In this document: piece by piece, positions 54,005 through 63,180 of the stretch
Position numbering within the stretch: the first letter of the stretch is position 1
Layout: every line of letters starts with the position of its first letter
NCBI RefSeq assembly: GCF_016031625.1
Contig: NZ_JACCHP010000009.1
Coordinates: forward strand, 62,001-126,000
Length of the DNA: 64,000 nucleotides
DNA from: Bradyrhizobium agreste
GTDB taxonomy: Bacteria > Pseudomonadota > Alphaproteobacteria > Rhizobiales > Xanthobacteraceae
Direction: 5' to 3'
Translations under genes and position numbers: made by a program
The notes under the pieces: generated by a model
The model's database searches: none
The model's input: only the letters and a program-made list of their open reading frames with translations
Told to the model about the DNA's origin: nothing

Positions 54005-54571
54005 ATGGCCGAGAGTCATGGCGGGGCAAAAGGACCGGCGGCGGGTGCCCACACCGAAGCCGATGGCGGTCATCACAGCGGCGGCTTTCCGCCGTTCGAG
54101 AGCAGCACCTTTGCTTCGCAGCTGGTGTCGCTCGCGATCTTCTTCGTCCTGCTTTACGTGATCGTGTCCAAGCTCGCTCTGCCGAAGGTCGGTGGTGCGA
54201 TCGAGGCACGCCAGAACAAGATCGAGGGCGACCTCGCCGAGGCGCAGAAGCTGAAGGACCAGTCCGAGGCTGCGCTGAAGGCCTACGAAGGCGAGCTCGC
54301 TTCGGCGCGTTCGCGGGCGCAGGCGATCGGCAACGAATCCCGCGACAAGGCGAATGCGCAGACGGACGCCGAACGCAAGGCGTTGGAAGCGCAGCTGGCG
54401 GCCAAGCTCGCCGAGGCAGAGAAGACCATCGCCTCGACCCGCACGGCCGCCATGAGCAACGTCCGCGGCATCGCGGCCGACGCGGCAGGCCAGATCGTGC
54501 AGCAGCTCACCGGGGTCATCCCGGATGCCGCCTCGGTCAATGCCGCCGTTGACGCGTCCTTGAAGGGTTAG
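54005..54571 (+). CDS. ATP synthase F0 subunit b'
   Basis: A 188-residue stator protein: a Gly/His-rich N-terminus, one membrane helix (about residues 40-60, [20 protein letters not shown]) and a long coiled coil to the C-terminus. Photosynthetic and rhizobial alphaproteobacteria have two b-type subunits, b and b', as here; this one is usually called atpF' or atpG. A GGAG ribosome site lies just before the start. The b subunit gene follows after 6 nt. Confidence 0.9.
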   Translation: MAESHGGAKGPAAGAHTEADGGHHSGGFPPFESSTFASQLVSLAIFFVLLYVIVSKLALPKVGGAIEARQNKIEGDLAEAQKLKDQSEAALKAYEGELASARSRAQAIGNESRDKANAQTDAERKALEAQLAAKLAEAEKTIASTRTAAMSNVRGIAADAAGQIVQQLTGVIPDAASVNAAVDASLKG

Positions 54572-54577
54572 CCACAG

Positions 54578-55063
54578 ATGTTCTTCGATCCTGAAACCTG
54601 GGTCGCCGTCGCCTTCGTGATCCTGATGGTCGTGTTCGGCTATCTCGGGGTGTTCAAGTCGGCAATGACCGCGCTCGATCATCGCGCCGCCCGCATCAAG
54701 GCCGAGCTCGACGACGCCGCGCGCCTCAAGCAGGAGGCGGCCAAGGTGCTCGCCGACTACAAGGCGCGCAGTGCCATGGCCGAGCGCGAGGCTGCCGACA
54801 TCATCGCCAACGCCAAGGCCGAAGCCGAGCGCATCGCTGCCGACGCCAAGGCGAAGATGGAAGACTTCGTCGCCCGCCGCACCAAGACCGCGGAGGGCAA
54901 GATCGCGCTGGCCGAGGCCCAGGCACTGGCCGATGTCCGCGCCGCCGCCGCGGAAGCCGCCGTCCAGGCTGCCTCGACGATCCTGTCGCAATCGGTCAAG
55001 GGCCAGATCGCCGACGACCTGCTCGCCAGGGGCATCAGCGAAGTCAGGCAGAAGCTGAACTGA
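54578..55063 (+). CDS. atpF: ATP synthase F0 subunit b
   Basis: A 161-residue stator protein with an N-terminal membrane helix ([20 protein letters not shown]) and a coiled coil rich in Ala, Glu and Lys ([20 protein letters not shown]). With subunit b' it forms the peripheral stalk linking subunit a to F1. It is the last gene of the operon; the F1 genes are elsewhere, as normal in this group. Confidence 0.92.
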   Translation: MFFDPETWVAVAFVILMVVFGYLGVFKSAMTALDHRAARIKAELDDAARLKQEAAKVLADYKARSAMAEREAADIIANAKAEAERIAADAKAKMEDFVARRTKTAEGKIALAEAQALADVRAAAAEAAVQAASTILSQSVKGQIADDLLARGISEVRQKLN

Positions 55064-55083
55064 GGGATTTGCCTTCACCAATC

Positions 55084-55115
55084 AAAAAGCCGGCGCGATG
55101 AGCGCCGGCTTTTTT
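55084..55115 (+). terminator. Intrinsic terminator of the F0 operon
   Basis: Stem AGCCGGCGC / GCGCCGGCT with a 5-nt loop, preceded by AAAA and followed by TTTTT, 24 nt after the atpF stop. Confidence 0.92.
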
Positions 55116-55140
55116 GTTGCGTGAGAGATGCCTCCTCATC

Positions 55141-55221
55141 GTCATGCCCGGGCTTGTCCCGGGCATCCACGTCTTGGCCGCCAGAAAGAACGTGGATGGC
55201 CGGGACAAGCCCGGCCATGAC
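55141..55221. repeat. Dispersed repeat GTCATGCCCGGGCTTGTCCC...GCCATGAC, copy 2
   Basis: An 81-bp near-copy of the element at 34611-34694, with the same arms and a different centre. It lies between the F0 operon terminator and a convergent gene. Confidence 0.8.
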
Positions 55222-55241
55222 GACTGAATTTTCGTGCGGCC

Positions 55242-55892
55242 CTACTTCTTCTTCCGGCCCTTCGGCTCCGGCGAGAGCGCCTGCGGGTCGAAGCCGACGT
55301 AGAAGATGTAGGTATCGGCGACCGCGGGCGCCGGCGTCGGATAGGTCATATCCTCGGCGACGAAGGTGAAGGGTACGCTGCCGCCTTCCGACATCGCCAC
55401 CGTGGTCCGGTAGGCCTTCGAGGCGATCACTTTCTCGCCGACGCCGCCCTGCACCACGGCGATGCGCAGCGGCACCTCGACGGAGGCGGGCGCGCCGGCG
55501 GGGCCGGCGATGACGCGGCCCTGGATGCCGATCCGGGCCGTGATGCCGGCGCTGCTGCGGGAGCATTCGCGCGCCATCTTCGTGATCGAGGCCTGGAAGC
55601 GGATGTCATTGCCGACAGCCGGCTTGCCGCTGGCGCCGACCGCGTAGGTCGAGGCCCCCGCGCGCACCGTGACCTGCGGGCAATCGAGGTCGTCTTCGGC
55701 CGGCTGCCCCGGCGCAGGCGCCGGCTTCGTCTCGGCCGGCTCGTCGGACTTGCCGCCGAACAGGCTCTTGAAGCGGTCGGTCAATGACTGCGCCGCCACC
55801 GGCGAGACAGAGGCGAGCGCGATCGACGATGCCAACACGACCGCTGCGCCCCGCCGCAACCTCGTCCGCGATGACCGAAGCTCCTGCACCAT
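55242..55892 (-). CDS. Exported protein of unknown function
   Basis: A 216-residue protein with a Sec signal (about residues 13-35, GAAVVLASSIALASVSPVAAQ), a short basic linker (LTDRFKSLFGGK), a Pro/Ala-rich spacer and a beta-rich domain from about residue 70 (DCPQVTVRAGASTYAVG, ARIGIQGRVIAGP, PFTFVAEDMTYPTPAPA), ending with three Lys. It is common among Rhizobiales as an uncharacterised exported protein. Alone, 101 nt from the GNAT gene and probably not coupled. Confidence 0.72.
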   Translation of the reverse strand: MVQELRSSRTRLRRGAAVVLASSIALASVSPVAAQSLTDRFKSLFGGKSDEPAETKPAPAPGQPAEDDLDCPQVTVRAGASTYAVGASGKPAVGNDIRFQASITKMARECSRSSAGITARIGIQGRVIAGPAGAPASVEVPLRIAVVQGGVGEKVIASKAYRTTVAMSEGGSVPFTFVAEDMTYPTPAPAVADTYIFYVGFDPQALSPEPKGRKKK

Positions 55893-55993
55893 CAACACCC
55901 GTACTCCATGACAATGTTCCGGCCGGGTTATATCGCCAAAATCGGCGAACCCAAGGCCGCAAAAAGGGGGACTCGGCCGCACGAGACGGCCGC

Positions 55994-56581
55994 TCAGCCG
56001 CGGAAATCCTCGTGCAACAGGCCGAACAGCAGGTGATCCTGCCAGATCCCGTTGATGCAGAGATAGCGGCGCGCCAGGCCCTCGCGCGAGAAGCCGCACT
56101 TCTCCAGCACCCGGATCGACGGGGCATTGGTGGGGATGCAGGCGGCCTCGACCCGGTGCAGATTGAGCTCGCCGAACAACGTCGGCAGCAGCACCCGCAG
56201 CGCGGCCGTCATGTAGCCGCGATGGGCATAGGGCTGGCCGATCCAATAGCCGATGGTACCGGCCTGCACGATGCCACGCCGGACATTGGCGAGCGTGATG
56301 CCGCCGACCAGGGCACCGTCGAGCTCACGGAAGATCAGAAAGGGATAGGAGCGGTCCGCGGCGATGTCCTCGGCATAGCGGCGCAGGCGGCGGCGGAAGC
56401 CGGACCGGGTGAGATCGTCAGACGGCCAGATCGGCTCCCAAGGCGTCAGATAGTCGCGGCTGGTCTCGCGCAAATGAGCCCATTGCAGGAAGTCCGACAT
56501 TTGCGGCGCACGAAGGAGCAGCCCGTTGCCGCGCGGCGCCAGGGCGGCGGGTCCACTGGATGGCAGGCGAAAGAGGGCCAT
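55994..56581 (-). CDS. GNAT-family N-acetyltransferase, RimJ/RimL-like
   Basis: A 195-residue enzyme of the RimJ/RimL group. Acetyl-CoA-site residues lie in IGYWIGQPYAHRGYMTAALR, and LHRVEAACIPTNAPSIRVLE followed by KCGFSREGLARRYL is the conserved C-terminal half. It would acetylate a protein N-terminus or another amine. It follows the M16 peptidase gene by 39 nt on the same strand and is probably cotranscribed with it and thrC, an arrangement kept in many Bradyrhizobium genomes. Confidence 0.9.
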   Translation of the reverse strand: MALFRLPSSGPAALAPRGNGLLLRAPQMSDFLQWAHLRETSRDYLTPWEPIWPSDDLTRSGFRRRLRRYAEDIAADRSYPFLIFRELDGALVGGITLANVRRGIVQAGTIGYWIGQPYAHRGYMTAALRVLLPTLFGELNLHRVEAACIPTNAPSIRVLEKCGFSREGLARRYLCINGIWQDHLLFGLLHEDFRG

Positions 56582-56620
56582 GGTGATGCTTTCCGGGGCG
56601 AGGCAGCCCGCGCGCGGCTC

Positions 56621-57910
56621 CTAATGCAGCCTCGCCTTGGCGCGCGCCAGGGTCAATCCTTCCGCAAAAGACACCGCCGTGTCCAGACCCCTGCCGCTGC
56701 CCAATGCAACGACCGCAGGCCGGCTGCGCGACAGCAGCGTGCGGGCCGCGTCCCGCGTCGATTCGATGCTGACGGCATCGATCCGGGCCACCAGTTCCTG
56801 CACGGTCTGCGGCCGACCGTAGGCCAGCACATGCCGGGCGAGCTGCTCGGCGCGGGAGGAGCAGCTCTCCAGCGCCATCAGCAGACCCGCCTTCATCTGC
56901 GCCTTGGCCCGGGCGATCTCGGCCTCGGTCAGCGTCTCCACCGAATCGTTCATGATGTCGACCACGACCTCCATCATCTCCGGCGCGTCGGCGGGATCGG
57001 TGCCGGTGTAGAGGCCGAAAAAGCCGGTGTCGGTGTAGGGCGCGTGGAAGGTGTAGACGGAGTAGCAGAGGCCGCGCTTCTCGCGCACCTCCTGGAACAG
57101 GCGCGACGACATTCCGCCGCCGAGGACATTGGTGAAGACCTGCAGCGAGAACAGCGAAGGATCGGTCTGCGGCACCCCCTCGAGCGCCAGCGTCAGATGC
57201 GCCTGCTCGAGCTCGCGATGCACCACCTTGGTGCCGCCCTGGCCAAACCGAGCGGCCTGCGGCTTCGGCCCGGGCGTCGCCTCGAAGCTCGCAAAACGCT
57301 TTTCGACCTCGGCGACGACTTGGCCGTGGTCGACCGCGCCGGCCGCCGCCACCACCATGTCGGGTCCGCGATAATGCGTCGACAGGTAGCCGCGCAGCAT
57401 GTCGCGGTTGAAGGCGCGCAGCGTCTTGGCGGTGCCGAGCAGCGAGCGGCCCATCGGTTGGTCGGGATAGCAGAGCTCGTTCAGGTGCTCGAACACGACG
57501 TCGTCGGGCGTGTCCTGCGCGGCGCCGATCTCCTGCACGATGACGTTCTTCTCGCGCTCCAGCTCGTCGGGCTCGAAGGCGGGATTGGCGAGGATGTCGG
57601 CGAGCACGTCGAGGGCGAGCGGCACGTCGGCTTTCAGCACTCGCGCGTAATAGGACGTGGTCTCGGTCGAGGTGCCGGCATTGAGGTCGCCGCCGACCGC
57701 CTCGATCTCCTCGACGATCTCGCGCGAGGAGCGCCTGGTCGTGCCCTTGAAAGCCATGTGCTCCAGGAGATGCGAGATGCCGTGCTCGTTCGGCTTCTCG
57801 TCGCGTCCGCCGACGCCGGCCCAGACGCCGAGCGCCGCCGTCTCGAGGTGAGGCATCTCGTCGGTGACGACGGTGAGGCCGGAGGCAAGCTTGGACATCT
57901 CGACGCTCAT
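56621..57910 (-). CDS. M16-family zinc peptidase, mitochondrial-processing-peptidase-like
   Basis: A 429-residue M16 peptidase. The inverted zinc motif HLLEH (residues 47-51, in GISHLLEHMAFKGT) and the downstream Glu in the EIVEEIEAVGGDLNAGT region are present. The later conserved segment FFGLYTGTDPADAPEMMEVV is typical of the MPP-beta-like group. It cleaves peptides or presequences. It overlaps thrC by 4 nt (ATGA), so the two are translationally coupled. This thrC-M16-GNAT order is a conserved alphaproteobacterial arrangement. Confidence 0.93.
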   Translation of the reverse strand: MSVEMSKLASGLTVVTDEMPHLETAALGVWAGVGGRDEKPNEHGISHLLEHMAFKGTTRRSSREIVEEIEAVGGDLNAGTSTETTSYYARVLKADVPLALDVLADILANPAFEPDELEREKNVIVQEIGAAQDTPDDVVFEHLNELCYPDQPMGRSLLGTAKTLRAFNRDMLRGYLSTHYRGPDMVVAAAGAVDHGQVVAEVEKRFASFEATPGPKPQAARFGQGGTKVVHRELEQAHLTLALEGVPQTDPSLFSLQVFTNVLGGGMSSRLFQEVREKRGLCYSVYTFHAPYTDTGFFGLYTGTDPADAPEMMEVVVDIMNDSVETLTEAEIARAKAQMKAGLLMALESCSSRAEQLARHVLAYGRPQTVQELVARIDAVSIESTRDAARTLLSRSRPAVVALGSGRGLDTAVSFAEGLTLARAKARLH

Positions 57911-59337
57911 CCGGCAACTCCCTGCTTTGCGGCGCGGCTGGCGGACAGCACGAACCGCTCGAGCTCGGCCTGATCGTTCTTCATCACCCTCATGTGTTCG
58001 GATTTGGTCATCAAACCGTCGAGCCAGGCCGGCAGTTGAGGCCGCTGGCCGCAGGCCGCCTCGACGGCATCGGGGAACTTGGCCGGATGGGCGGTGGAAA
58101 GCACGATGCTCGGCACCCTCGTATCGGTGGTGTCGCGGTCCGCGACGGCGAGCGCCACGGCGGTGTGAGGATCGACCAGCTCGCCTGCTTCGCGCCAGGC
58201 GGCGCGGATCGCAGCCGCCGTCTCGGTCTCGTCGGCGCGCCCGGCATCGAACTCCTCGCGGATCGCGGCGAGTGTCGCATCGGGCAACACGAAGCGGCCG
58301 GACTGCTTCAGCTGTTCCATCAGGCGGCGCACGCCGGCGGCATCGCGCCGGCCTGCCTCGAACAGCAGCCGTTCGAAGTTCGAGGAGATCTGGATGTCCA
58401 TCGACGGCGACGCCGTCGCGTGCACCTCGCGCACCTCGTAGATGCCGGTCTTCAGGGTGCGCGCCAGAATGTCGTTGACGTTGGCGGCGATGCGCAGGGT
58501 GCGCACCGGCAGCCCCATGCGCTTGGCGACGTAGCCGGCGAAGATGTCGCCGAAATTGCCAGTCGGAACGACGAAATCGACCGCGCGCGCCGGAGCACCG
58601 ACCGCGACGGCGGAGGTGAAGTAGTAGACCACCTGGGCGACGATGCGCGCCCAGTTGATGGAATTGACGCCGGAAAGCGAGGTCGCATCGCGGAAGCGAT
58701 GGTTGTTGAACATCCCCTTCACGAGCGCCTGGCAGTCGTCGAAAGTGCCTTCGATGGCAAGCGCATGGACGTTGGCCGCGCCCGTCGTCGTCATCATCCG
58801 CCGCTGCACCTCGGAGATGCGGCCGTGCGGAAACAGCACGATCAGATCGACGTTCTCGAGGCCCGCAAAGGCTTCGACCGCGGCGCCGCCGGTATCGCCC
58901 GACGTCGCGACCACGATGGTGGTGCGCTGGCCGCGCTTTTCAAGCACATGGTCCATCAGCCGCGAGATCAGCTGCATCGCCACGTCCTTGAAGGCGAGCG
59001 TCGGACCGTGGAACAGCTCCAGCACGAACTGGTGCGGCGACATCTGGCGCAGCGGCACCACCGCAGGATGGCGGAAAGTGGCGTAGGCCTCGTTCGCCAT
59101 GCGCCCGAGCTCGGCGTCGGAAATCTCGCCGCCGGCGAAGGGACGAATCACGTCGACCGCGACCTCCCAATAGGGGCGGCCGAAGAAGCCGGCGATCGTC
59201 TCGCTCGGAAGCTGTGGCCACACCGCCGGCAAATACAGGCCACCATCGCGGGCAAGGCCGGTCAGCATCACGTCACAGAAGCCGAGTTCGGGGGCTTCGC
59301 CCCGGGTCGAGATATAACGAGTCAAACTGCCCTCCAA
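57907..59337 (-). CDS. thrC: Threonine synthase
   Basis: A 476-residue PLP enzyme that turns O-phosphohomoserine into threonine. The PLP lysine is Lys117 in PTLAFKDVAMQL; VATSGDTGGAAVEAFAG and VPTGNFGDIFAGYVAKRM are the phosphate- and PLP-binding segments. It belongs to the long bacterial/fungal type. It is the first gene of a thrC-M16 peptidase-GNAT unit; the promoter must lie in the 527-bp upstream gap. A plausible TTGACA lies near 59390-59395 on this strand, but its -10 partner is unclear. Confidence 0.95.
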   Translation of the reverse strand: MEGSLTRYISTRGEAPELGFCDVMLTGLARDGGLYLPAVWPQLPSETIAGFFGRPYWEVAVDVIRPFAGGEISDAELGRMANEAYATFRHPAVVPLRQMSPHQFVLELFHGPTLAFKDVAMQLISRLMDHVLEKRGQRTTIVVATSGDTGGAAVEAFAGLENVDLIVLFPHGRISEVQRRMMTTTGAANVHALAIEGTFDDCQALVKGMFNNHRFRDATSLSGVNSINWARIVAQVVYYFTSAVAVGAPARAVDFVVPTGNFGDIFAGYVAKRMGLPVRTLRIAANVNDILARTLKTGIYEVREVHATASPSMDIQISSNFERLLFEAGRRDAAGVRRLMEQLKQSGRFVLPDATLAAIREEFDAGRADETETAAAIRAAWREAGELVDPHTAVALAVADRDTTDTRVPSIVLSTAHPAKFPDAVEAACGQRPQLPAWLDGLMTKSEHMRVMKNDQAELERFVLSASRAAKQGVAG

Positions 59338-59469
59338 ATGCGGCGGGGCCGAGGCTCGACCCTTAAGCCTTTGATTTTACGTAAATACTTGTCAACAGCC
59401 AGAGGCTTTGAACCACCATAGAGTGTTTTGCGGCATCGGGAAACCGCTTCCGGCCCTCCCCTCGCCCAA

Positions 59470-59501
59470 TGAAAAAGGGCTGCGGCATTGCCGCAGCCCT
59501 T
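59470..59501 (-). terminator. Strong minus-strand terminator upstream of thrC
   Basis: Perfect 12-bp arms AAGGGCTGCGGC and GCCGCAGCCCTT with a 3-nt loop. On the minus strand the stem is followed by TTTTT. It lies 132 nt before thrC and about 364 nt after the response-regulator stop, so it should end a transcript coming from that side. Confidence 0.85.
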
Positions 59502-59864
59502 CTCTTGGAAGGTCTGTCGTTGTGTGCAGACCGGTTTGCTTCGTCGGGGTCGTCGACCCTCAAAACTGTTCCGGCAAGCTTTCGTCGCCTGTCCCGAAAT
59601 CGTCAAGGGCCAAAACCCCGCACGCCTCGAAAATGTTCCTATTCTTCCCGAACCGACTCGGGCTCGTCCTATACAGCGGCCACCACATCTTGGCAGTTAG
59701 TTCCGCTTTTTCCCGAATGAGCCGCGGGAACGAATACAGCCTCGGCCCATTGTGTCGGCCGATGGATGTCGCCCGTTGGCCATGCATTGCCCGGCCAACG
59801 GCGGCGTCGATCCGTCGGCCGAACCGCTGCATCCTGGAGCAGCCGGTTCGGTCGCCGGCGAAGG
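59502..59864 (-). other. Unassigned 360-bp stretch ending at a terminator
   Basis: Between the response-regulator stop and the terminator lies about 360 bp. The best minus-strand frame (59832-59560, 90 codons, starting MQRFGRRIDAAVGRAMHGQR and ending GTGDESLPEQF) has no clear ribosome site and mixed codon use. It could be an mRNA 3' end, a small protein gene or a small RNA. Nothing else is recognised. Confidence 0.35.
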
Positions 59865-60509
59865 TCAGTTCAATCCGATTTCCACTGCGATCCGGATCAG
59901 GTCGGAATGGTTCTTGGCGCCGAGCTTCTGCTTGAGCAGGGAGGTGGTGTTGGCGACCGTCTTGTAGGAGATGCCGAGCGCCTCGGCGACCTCGACGATC
60001 TTGTCGCCGCGTCCAAGCAAGCGGAGGATTTCGAGCTCTCGCGGCGTCATCTGCGAAGCCGGGTTGGCCTTGATCGCCGCGCCCGAAAACGTCACGGCTT
60101 CCGCAAGCTGCGGCGAGATGAAATTGTCGCCCGCCACCACCTTGCGCACCGCTTTCAGCAGGATCCTGGGGTCGTCGCCCTTGGAGACATAGCCTTGCGC
60201 CCCGAGCTCGACGGCCCGCACCACGAAGGCCGGATCGTCGTTCATGCTGAACATGATGATCTTGGCGTCGGGATCGTCCTTGCGGATGCGTCGCATCAGC
60301 TCGAAGCCGGAGACGTCGGGCAGGCTGATGTCGATCACGGTGACGTCGGGCCGCTTGCTGACATAGGCACGATGCCCGGATTTGGCGTCGGTCGCCTCGT
60401 CAATGCGGATTGAATGGTCGGATGCGAACAGGGTGCGACAGCCGGACAGCACCACGGGATGGTCGTCGACGATCAGGACCCTTGTCGCCAGCTTGGCGGT
60501 ATCTTGCAT
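59865..60509 (-). CDS. NarL/FixJ-type response regulator
   Basis: A 214-residue regulator with receiver (about residues 8-125; D15-D16, phosphoacceptor Asp60 in VTVIDISLPDV, Lys in GYVSKGDD) and LuxR-type helix-turn-helix (about 150-205, MTPRELEILRLLGRGDKIVE and LGISYKTVANTTSLLKQKLG). The start at 60509 is preceded by AAGAGAG; an upstream ATG adds nine residues. It is divergent from a NarX-type kinase across 86 bp and is its likely partner. Confidence 0.88.
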   Translation of the reverse strand: MQDTAKLATRVLIVDDHPVVLSGCRTLFASDHSIRIDEATDAKSGHRAYVSKRPDVTVIDISLPDVSGFELMRRIRKDDPDAKIIMFSMNDDPAFVVRAVELGAQGYVSKGDDPRILLKAVRKVVAGDNFISPQLAEAVTFSGAAIKANPASQMTPRELEILRLLGRGDKIVEVAEALGISYKTVANTTSLLKQKLGAKNHSDLIRIAVEIGLN

Positions 60510-60595
60510 CGCGCACTCTCTTGTTTTTCGACTCATAGCCCGCCGGGAACAAATGGAAAGAGCAAATTCCGTCGATACGCGTTAGAATTGACCTA

Positions 60596-61936
60596 ATGTG
60601 GCACCGACTTTCGTTCCGGACGCAATTGTTTCTCCCGCTCGGCGCCAGTTTCTTCGCGGCGCTGATCCTGGGCGGCGTCCTGCTCCAGATTTTCGCCACG
60701 GGCCAATTGGCGGAGGAGCACGAGCCACGACGGCGTTCGACGGAGGCGGTCGCCGCCGCGCTCAACAACGCCTTGAGGGCATCGGACAATCCACGGCAGA
60801 CCCTCGACGCTTTTGTCCATTCTTTGGACACCTCCTCCGATATCCAATTCCGCGCGCTGGAGGGAGGTCCCGCGCCACCGCCGAAGGACGACCTGCGCAG
60901 GCCGCATGGCGTGCCGCAATGGTTCGTCGACCTTCTCGCCGTCCCCGACATGGACATGGCATTTCCGGTGACGATCGACGGCAGGCGTGTCGGCGACATC
61001 GTATTCCTGCAGGACATGTCGGCCGATCTGTTCGAGAAATGGATCGGCTTTCTTGCGCTCGCCAGCCTGCTCGTCGCGTTGATGGTCCTTACCGGCACAA
61101 TCGCCCATGTCTTGTCGGGCTCTGTGCTGCGCCCCCTGCAACATCTCGGCGAAGGGCTCACGCGGATACGACAGGGCGACTACACCAGGCCTATACCGGT
61201 CGGAGGCCCGCCGGAAATCCGGCAAGGTTGCGAGGAGGCGAATGCGCTGGCTGCAACGCTGGCGCAGTTGAGTCAGGACAATCGCGATCTGATGCACCGC
61301 CTGGTGTCGCTCCAGGATGACGAGCGGCGCGATCTCGCCCGCGAACTGCACGACGAGCTCGGCCCCCTGCTGTTCAGCATCCGCGCCGGCACGATCGCGC
61401 TGACCGAAGCCTCCGAGCCAATGGGACAACTCGGCAAGTCGGCACATGACCTGCTGCAATCGGTAGAGGCACTGCAGCAGACCAACCGCCGCATCCTCGA
61501 CCAGCTGCGACCGCTCTATATCGAGGAGCTCGGCCTTTCGAGCAGCGTGCAGACGCTGCTTCGGAATTTTCGCAAGCAGGCGCCTCATATCGTCCTGACG
61601 GACACGATTGATCCCGATCTCAGCGGAATGGGCGGGCCGCTGGCGCAGACCGTCTATCGCGTGATCCAGGAGGCACTGACCAACGTGCTGCGACATGCCA
61701 ACGCCGGCAGCGCCCATGTGCAGGCCACCGTTGCCGACAAGACGCTCGTCATCGAGATCTCCGACGACGGCGGCGGTTTTCCTGCGGGCAATGTGTTCGG
61801 CCGGGGCCTGACCGGCATGCATGAGCGCGTGCGCGCGCTCAGCGGATCGCTATCGCTGCTGCGCGTGGATGAGCGAACCTACGTGCGCTGCCGCCTTCCG
61901 GCGCAGACGATGCGGGACGTTTCGTCACCGGGCTGA
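60596..61936 (+). CDS. Membrane sensor histidine kinase, NarX-type
   Basis: A 446-residue kinase with an N-terminal helix (about residues 10-32), a periplasmic sensor (33-140), a second helix (about 145-170), a HAMP domain (170-222, LRPLQHLGEGLTRIRQGDYT), the phosphorylation helix RDLARELHDELGPLLFSIRA with His252, and a HATPase domain (EALTNVLRHANAGSAHV, ISDDGGGFPAGNVFGRGLTG). The type 3 HisKA matches NarL-type regulators such as the divergent neighbour. The signal is unknown. Confidence 0.9.
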   Translation: MWHRLSFRTQLFLPLGASFFAALILGGVLLQIFATGQLAEEHEPRRRSTEAVAAALNNALRASDNPRQTLDAFVHSLDTSSDIQFRALEGGPAPPPKDDLRRPHGVPQWFVDLLAVPDMDMAFPVTIDGRRVGDIVFLQDMSADLFEKWIGFLALASLLVALMVLTGTIAHVLSGSVLRPLQHLGEGLTRIRQGDYTRPIPVGGPPEIRQGCEEANALAATLAQLSQDNRDLMHRLVSLQDDERRDLARELHDELGPLLFSIRAGTIALTEASEPMGQLGKSAHDLLQSVEALQQTNRRILDQLRPLYIEELGLSSSVQTLLRNFRKQAPHIVLTDTIDPDLSGMGGPLAQTVYRVIQEALTNVLRHANAGSAHVQATVADKTLVIEISDDGGGFPAGNVFGRGLTGMHERVRALSGSLSLLRVDERTYVRCRLPAQTMRDVSSPG

Positions 61937-61937
61937 T

Positions 61938-62303
61938 TCAGCAGGCGCAGCCATCCTGCGCATTCTGTCGCGCCGGTTCGCACAGCGTGCTGCGGATCTT
62001 GCCATCCGGGCTGAAACGGAACGAGGCCTGAATGCGCAGCGCGCCAGCGACGGAATATTCGAGGTGGACGCCGTGGGACGCGGGATGGATCTCTTCCAGC
62101 CCGAACCCTGCCGACGAGAAGGCGCTGAGCCGCGGCTGCCAATAGGCCTCGATCTCGCTCCGGCCGCGATAGCGCCGCGCGCCGTCGCACGTGCATTCGA
62201 GCTGCGCGTCGTCGGCGTAGAGGTCGAGCAGGGCTGCGAGGTCGCCCTTACGGCAGGCATCCACCCAGTCGACGACAATTCCCATCTGGTCGAAATCGCT
62301 CAC
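61938..62303 (-). CDS. NTF2/SnoaL-like domain protein
   Basis: A 121-residue cone-shaped NTF2-like fold: helices VVDWVDACRKGDLAALLDLY and the DDAQLEC segment, then the RYRGRSEIEAYWQPRL stretch, strands and a Cys-containing tail (LCEPARQNAQDGCAC). Such proteins bind or isomerise small molecules; no catalytic set can be assigned here. It begins 110 nt from the SURF1 gene end and its stop is 2 nt from that of the convergent kinase gene. The CxC end may bind metal. Confidence 0.8.
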   Translation of the reverse strand: MSDFDQMGIVVDWVDACRKGDLAALLDLYADDAQLECTCDGARRYRGRSEIEAYWQPRLSAFSSAGFGLEEIHPASHGVHLEYSVAGALRIQASFRFSPDGKIRSTLCEPARQNAQDGCAC

Positions 62304-62412
62304 GCCACAATCCTGTCTGCCGCGAGGAATGTTGAAGGCGGCTTAGGGTCACACTCGTGAATGTCCGCTGAATAATAAAGACCGGGCAATTCCGGGTTCC
62401 CTATCAGGGAAT

Positions 62413-63180
62413 CTACGGAGTGACGGAACTTTGCCATCTTCCTCGCAACCAGGCCGCGAATGCGATCAACACCGCGCCCGCGAGCGTGAACCAGGTGATC
62501 GCGTATTGCAGGTGATCGTCCTTCAGATGCACGTCGAGCGGCCCCGGACGCGGAATGCCGTTCGCCGGCGCAGGCTGCTCGAGATCGATATAGAACGGCG
62601 CAACCGCGCCCCAGCCGAGCGCGCTTGCGAATGCCAGATGATCGCGCACAAACCAGAGCCGCTTGGCGCGGTTCTCCGCCGGCGCCAGCCAGCTTGCCGC
62701 CTCGGGAAAGCGCAAGTATCCGGTGAGCTCAACCGGCTCGCCGGTGACGAGCTTGTTCACCGCGCGATCCTCGACGCCGCGGTCCTGCATGGTGTTCTCG
62801 ACGAAGCCCGCGTCGATCACGAGCATCTCGCCGCCGGGAAGCCGCGCCGGCAGGAACGCCCAGGTGCCGGGGCCGGAGGCGTCCTTGCGCACGGCGGAGC
62901 CGGAGGAATAGACCATCGCATCGGGCAAGGCTGCGTAGGTTGCGGTGAAGCTGACGCGGCGGAATTCGTCGCGGGCAGGATTGAGCGCGGCCCATTGCGC
63001 GGACGGCGGCAGCGCAACCGGCGCCGCCGCAAGCCGCTCGGTGAGTGCCGCAATCAGCTCGTGCTTGGCTGTGCGACGCTGCAGCTGCCAGACACCGAGC
63101 GCGACGAACACGGCCGTCAGCAACAGCGTGAACAGCGCGAAGCCGGCCACGAGGGCCTTGCGCGACGCAGGCTCGTTCAT
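62413..63180 (-). CDS. SURF1-family cytochrome oxidase assembly protein
   Basis: A 255-residue protein with two membrane helices (about residues 12-31 and 229-248) and a periplasmic domain between them. SURF1 motifs are LGVWQLQRRTAKHELIAALT, the WAFLPARL region, and TWFTLAGAVLIAFAAWL at the end. It helps insert haem a into cytochrome oxidase subunit I. It overlaps the DUF983 gene by 4 nt and lies near the subunit III gene, the usual cox operon order. Confidence 0.9.
   Translation of the reverse strand: MNEPASRKALVAGFALFTLLLTAVFVALGVWQLQRRTAKHELIAALTERLAAAPVALPPSAQWAALNPARDEFRRVSFTATYAALPDAMVYSSGSAVRKDASGPGTWAFLPARLPGGEMLVIDAGFVENTMQDRGVEDRAVNKLVTGEPVELTGYLRFPEAASWLAPAENRAKRLWFVRDHLAFASALGWGAVAPFYIDLEQPAPANGIPRPGPLDVHLKDDHLQYAITWFTLAGAVLIAFAAWLRGRWQSSVTP

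Noticed and set aside
55784..57973. 729-codon plus-strand frame opposite the GNAT and M16 genes
   Set aside because: Spans two clear minus-strand genes and has no family signature.
59475..59501. Attenuator with leader peptide for thrC
   Set aside because: No short leader frame rich in Thr or Ile codons and no competing antiterminator stem was seen; simple termination is the easier reading.
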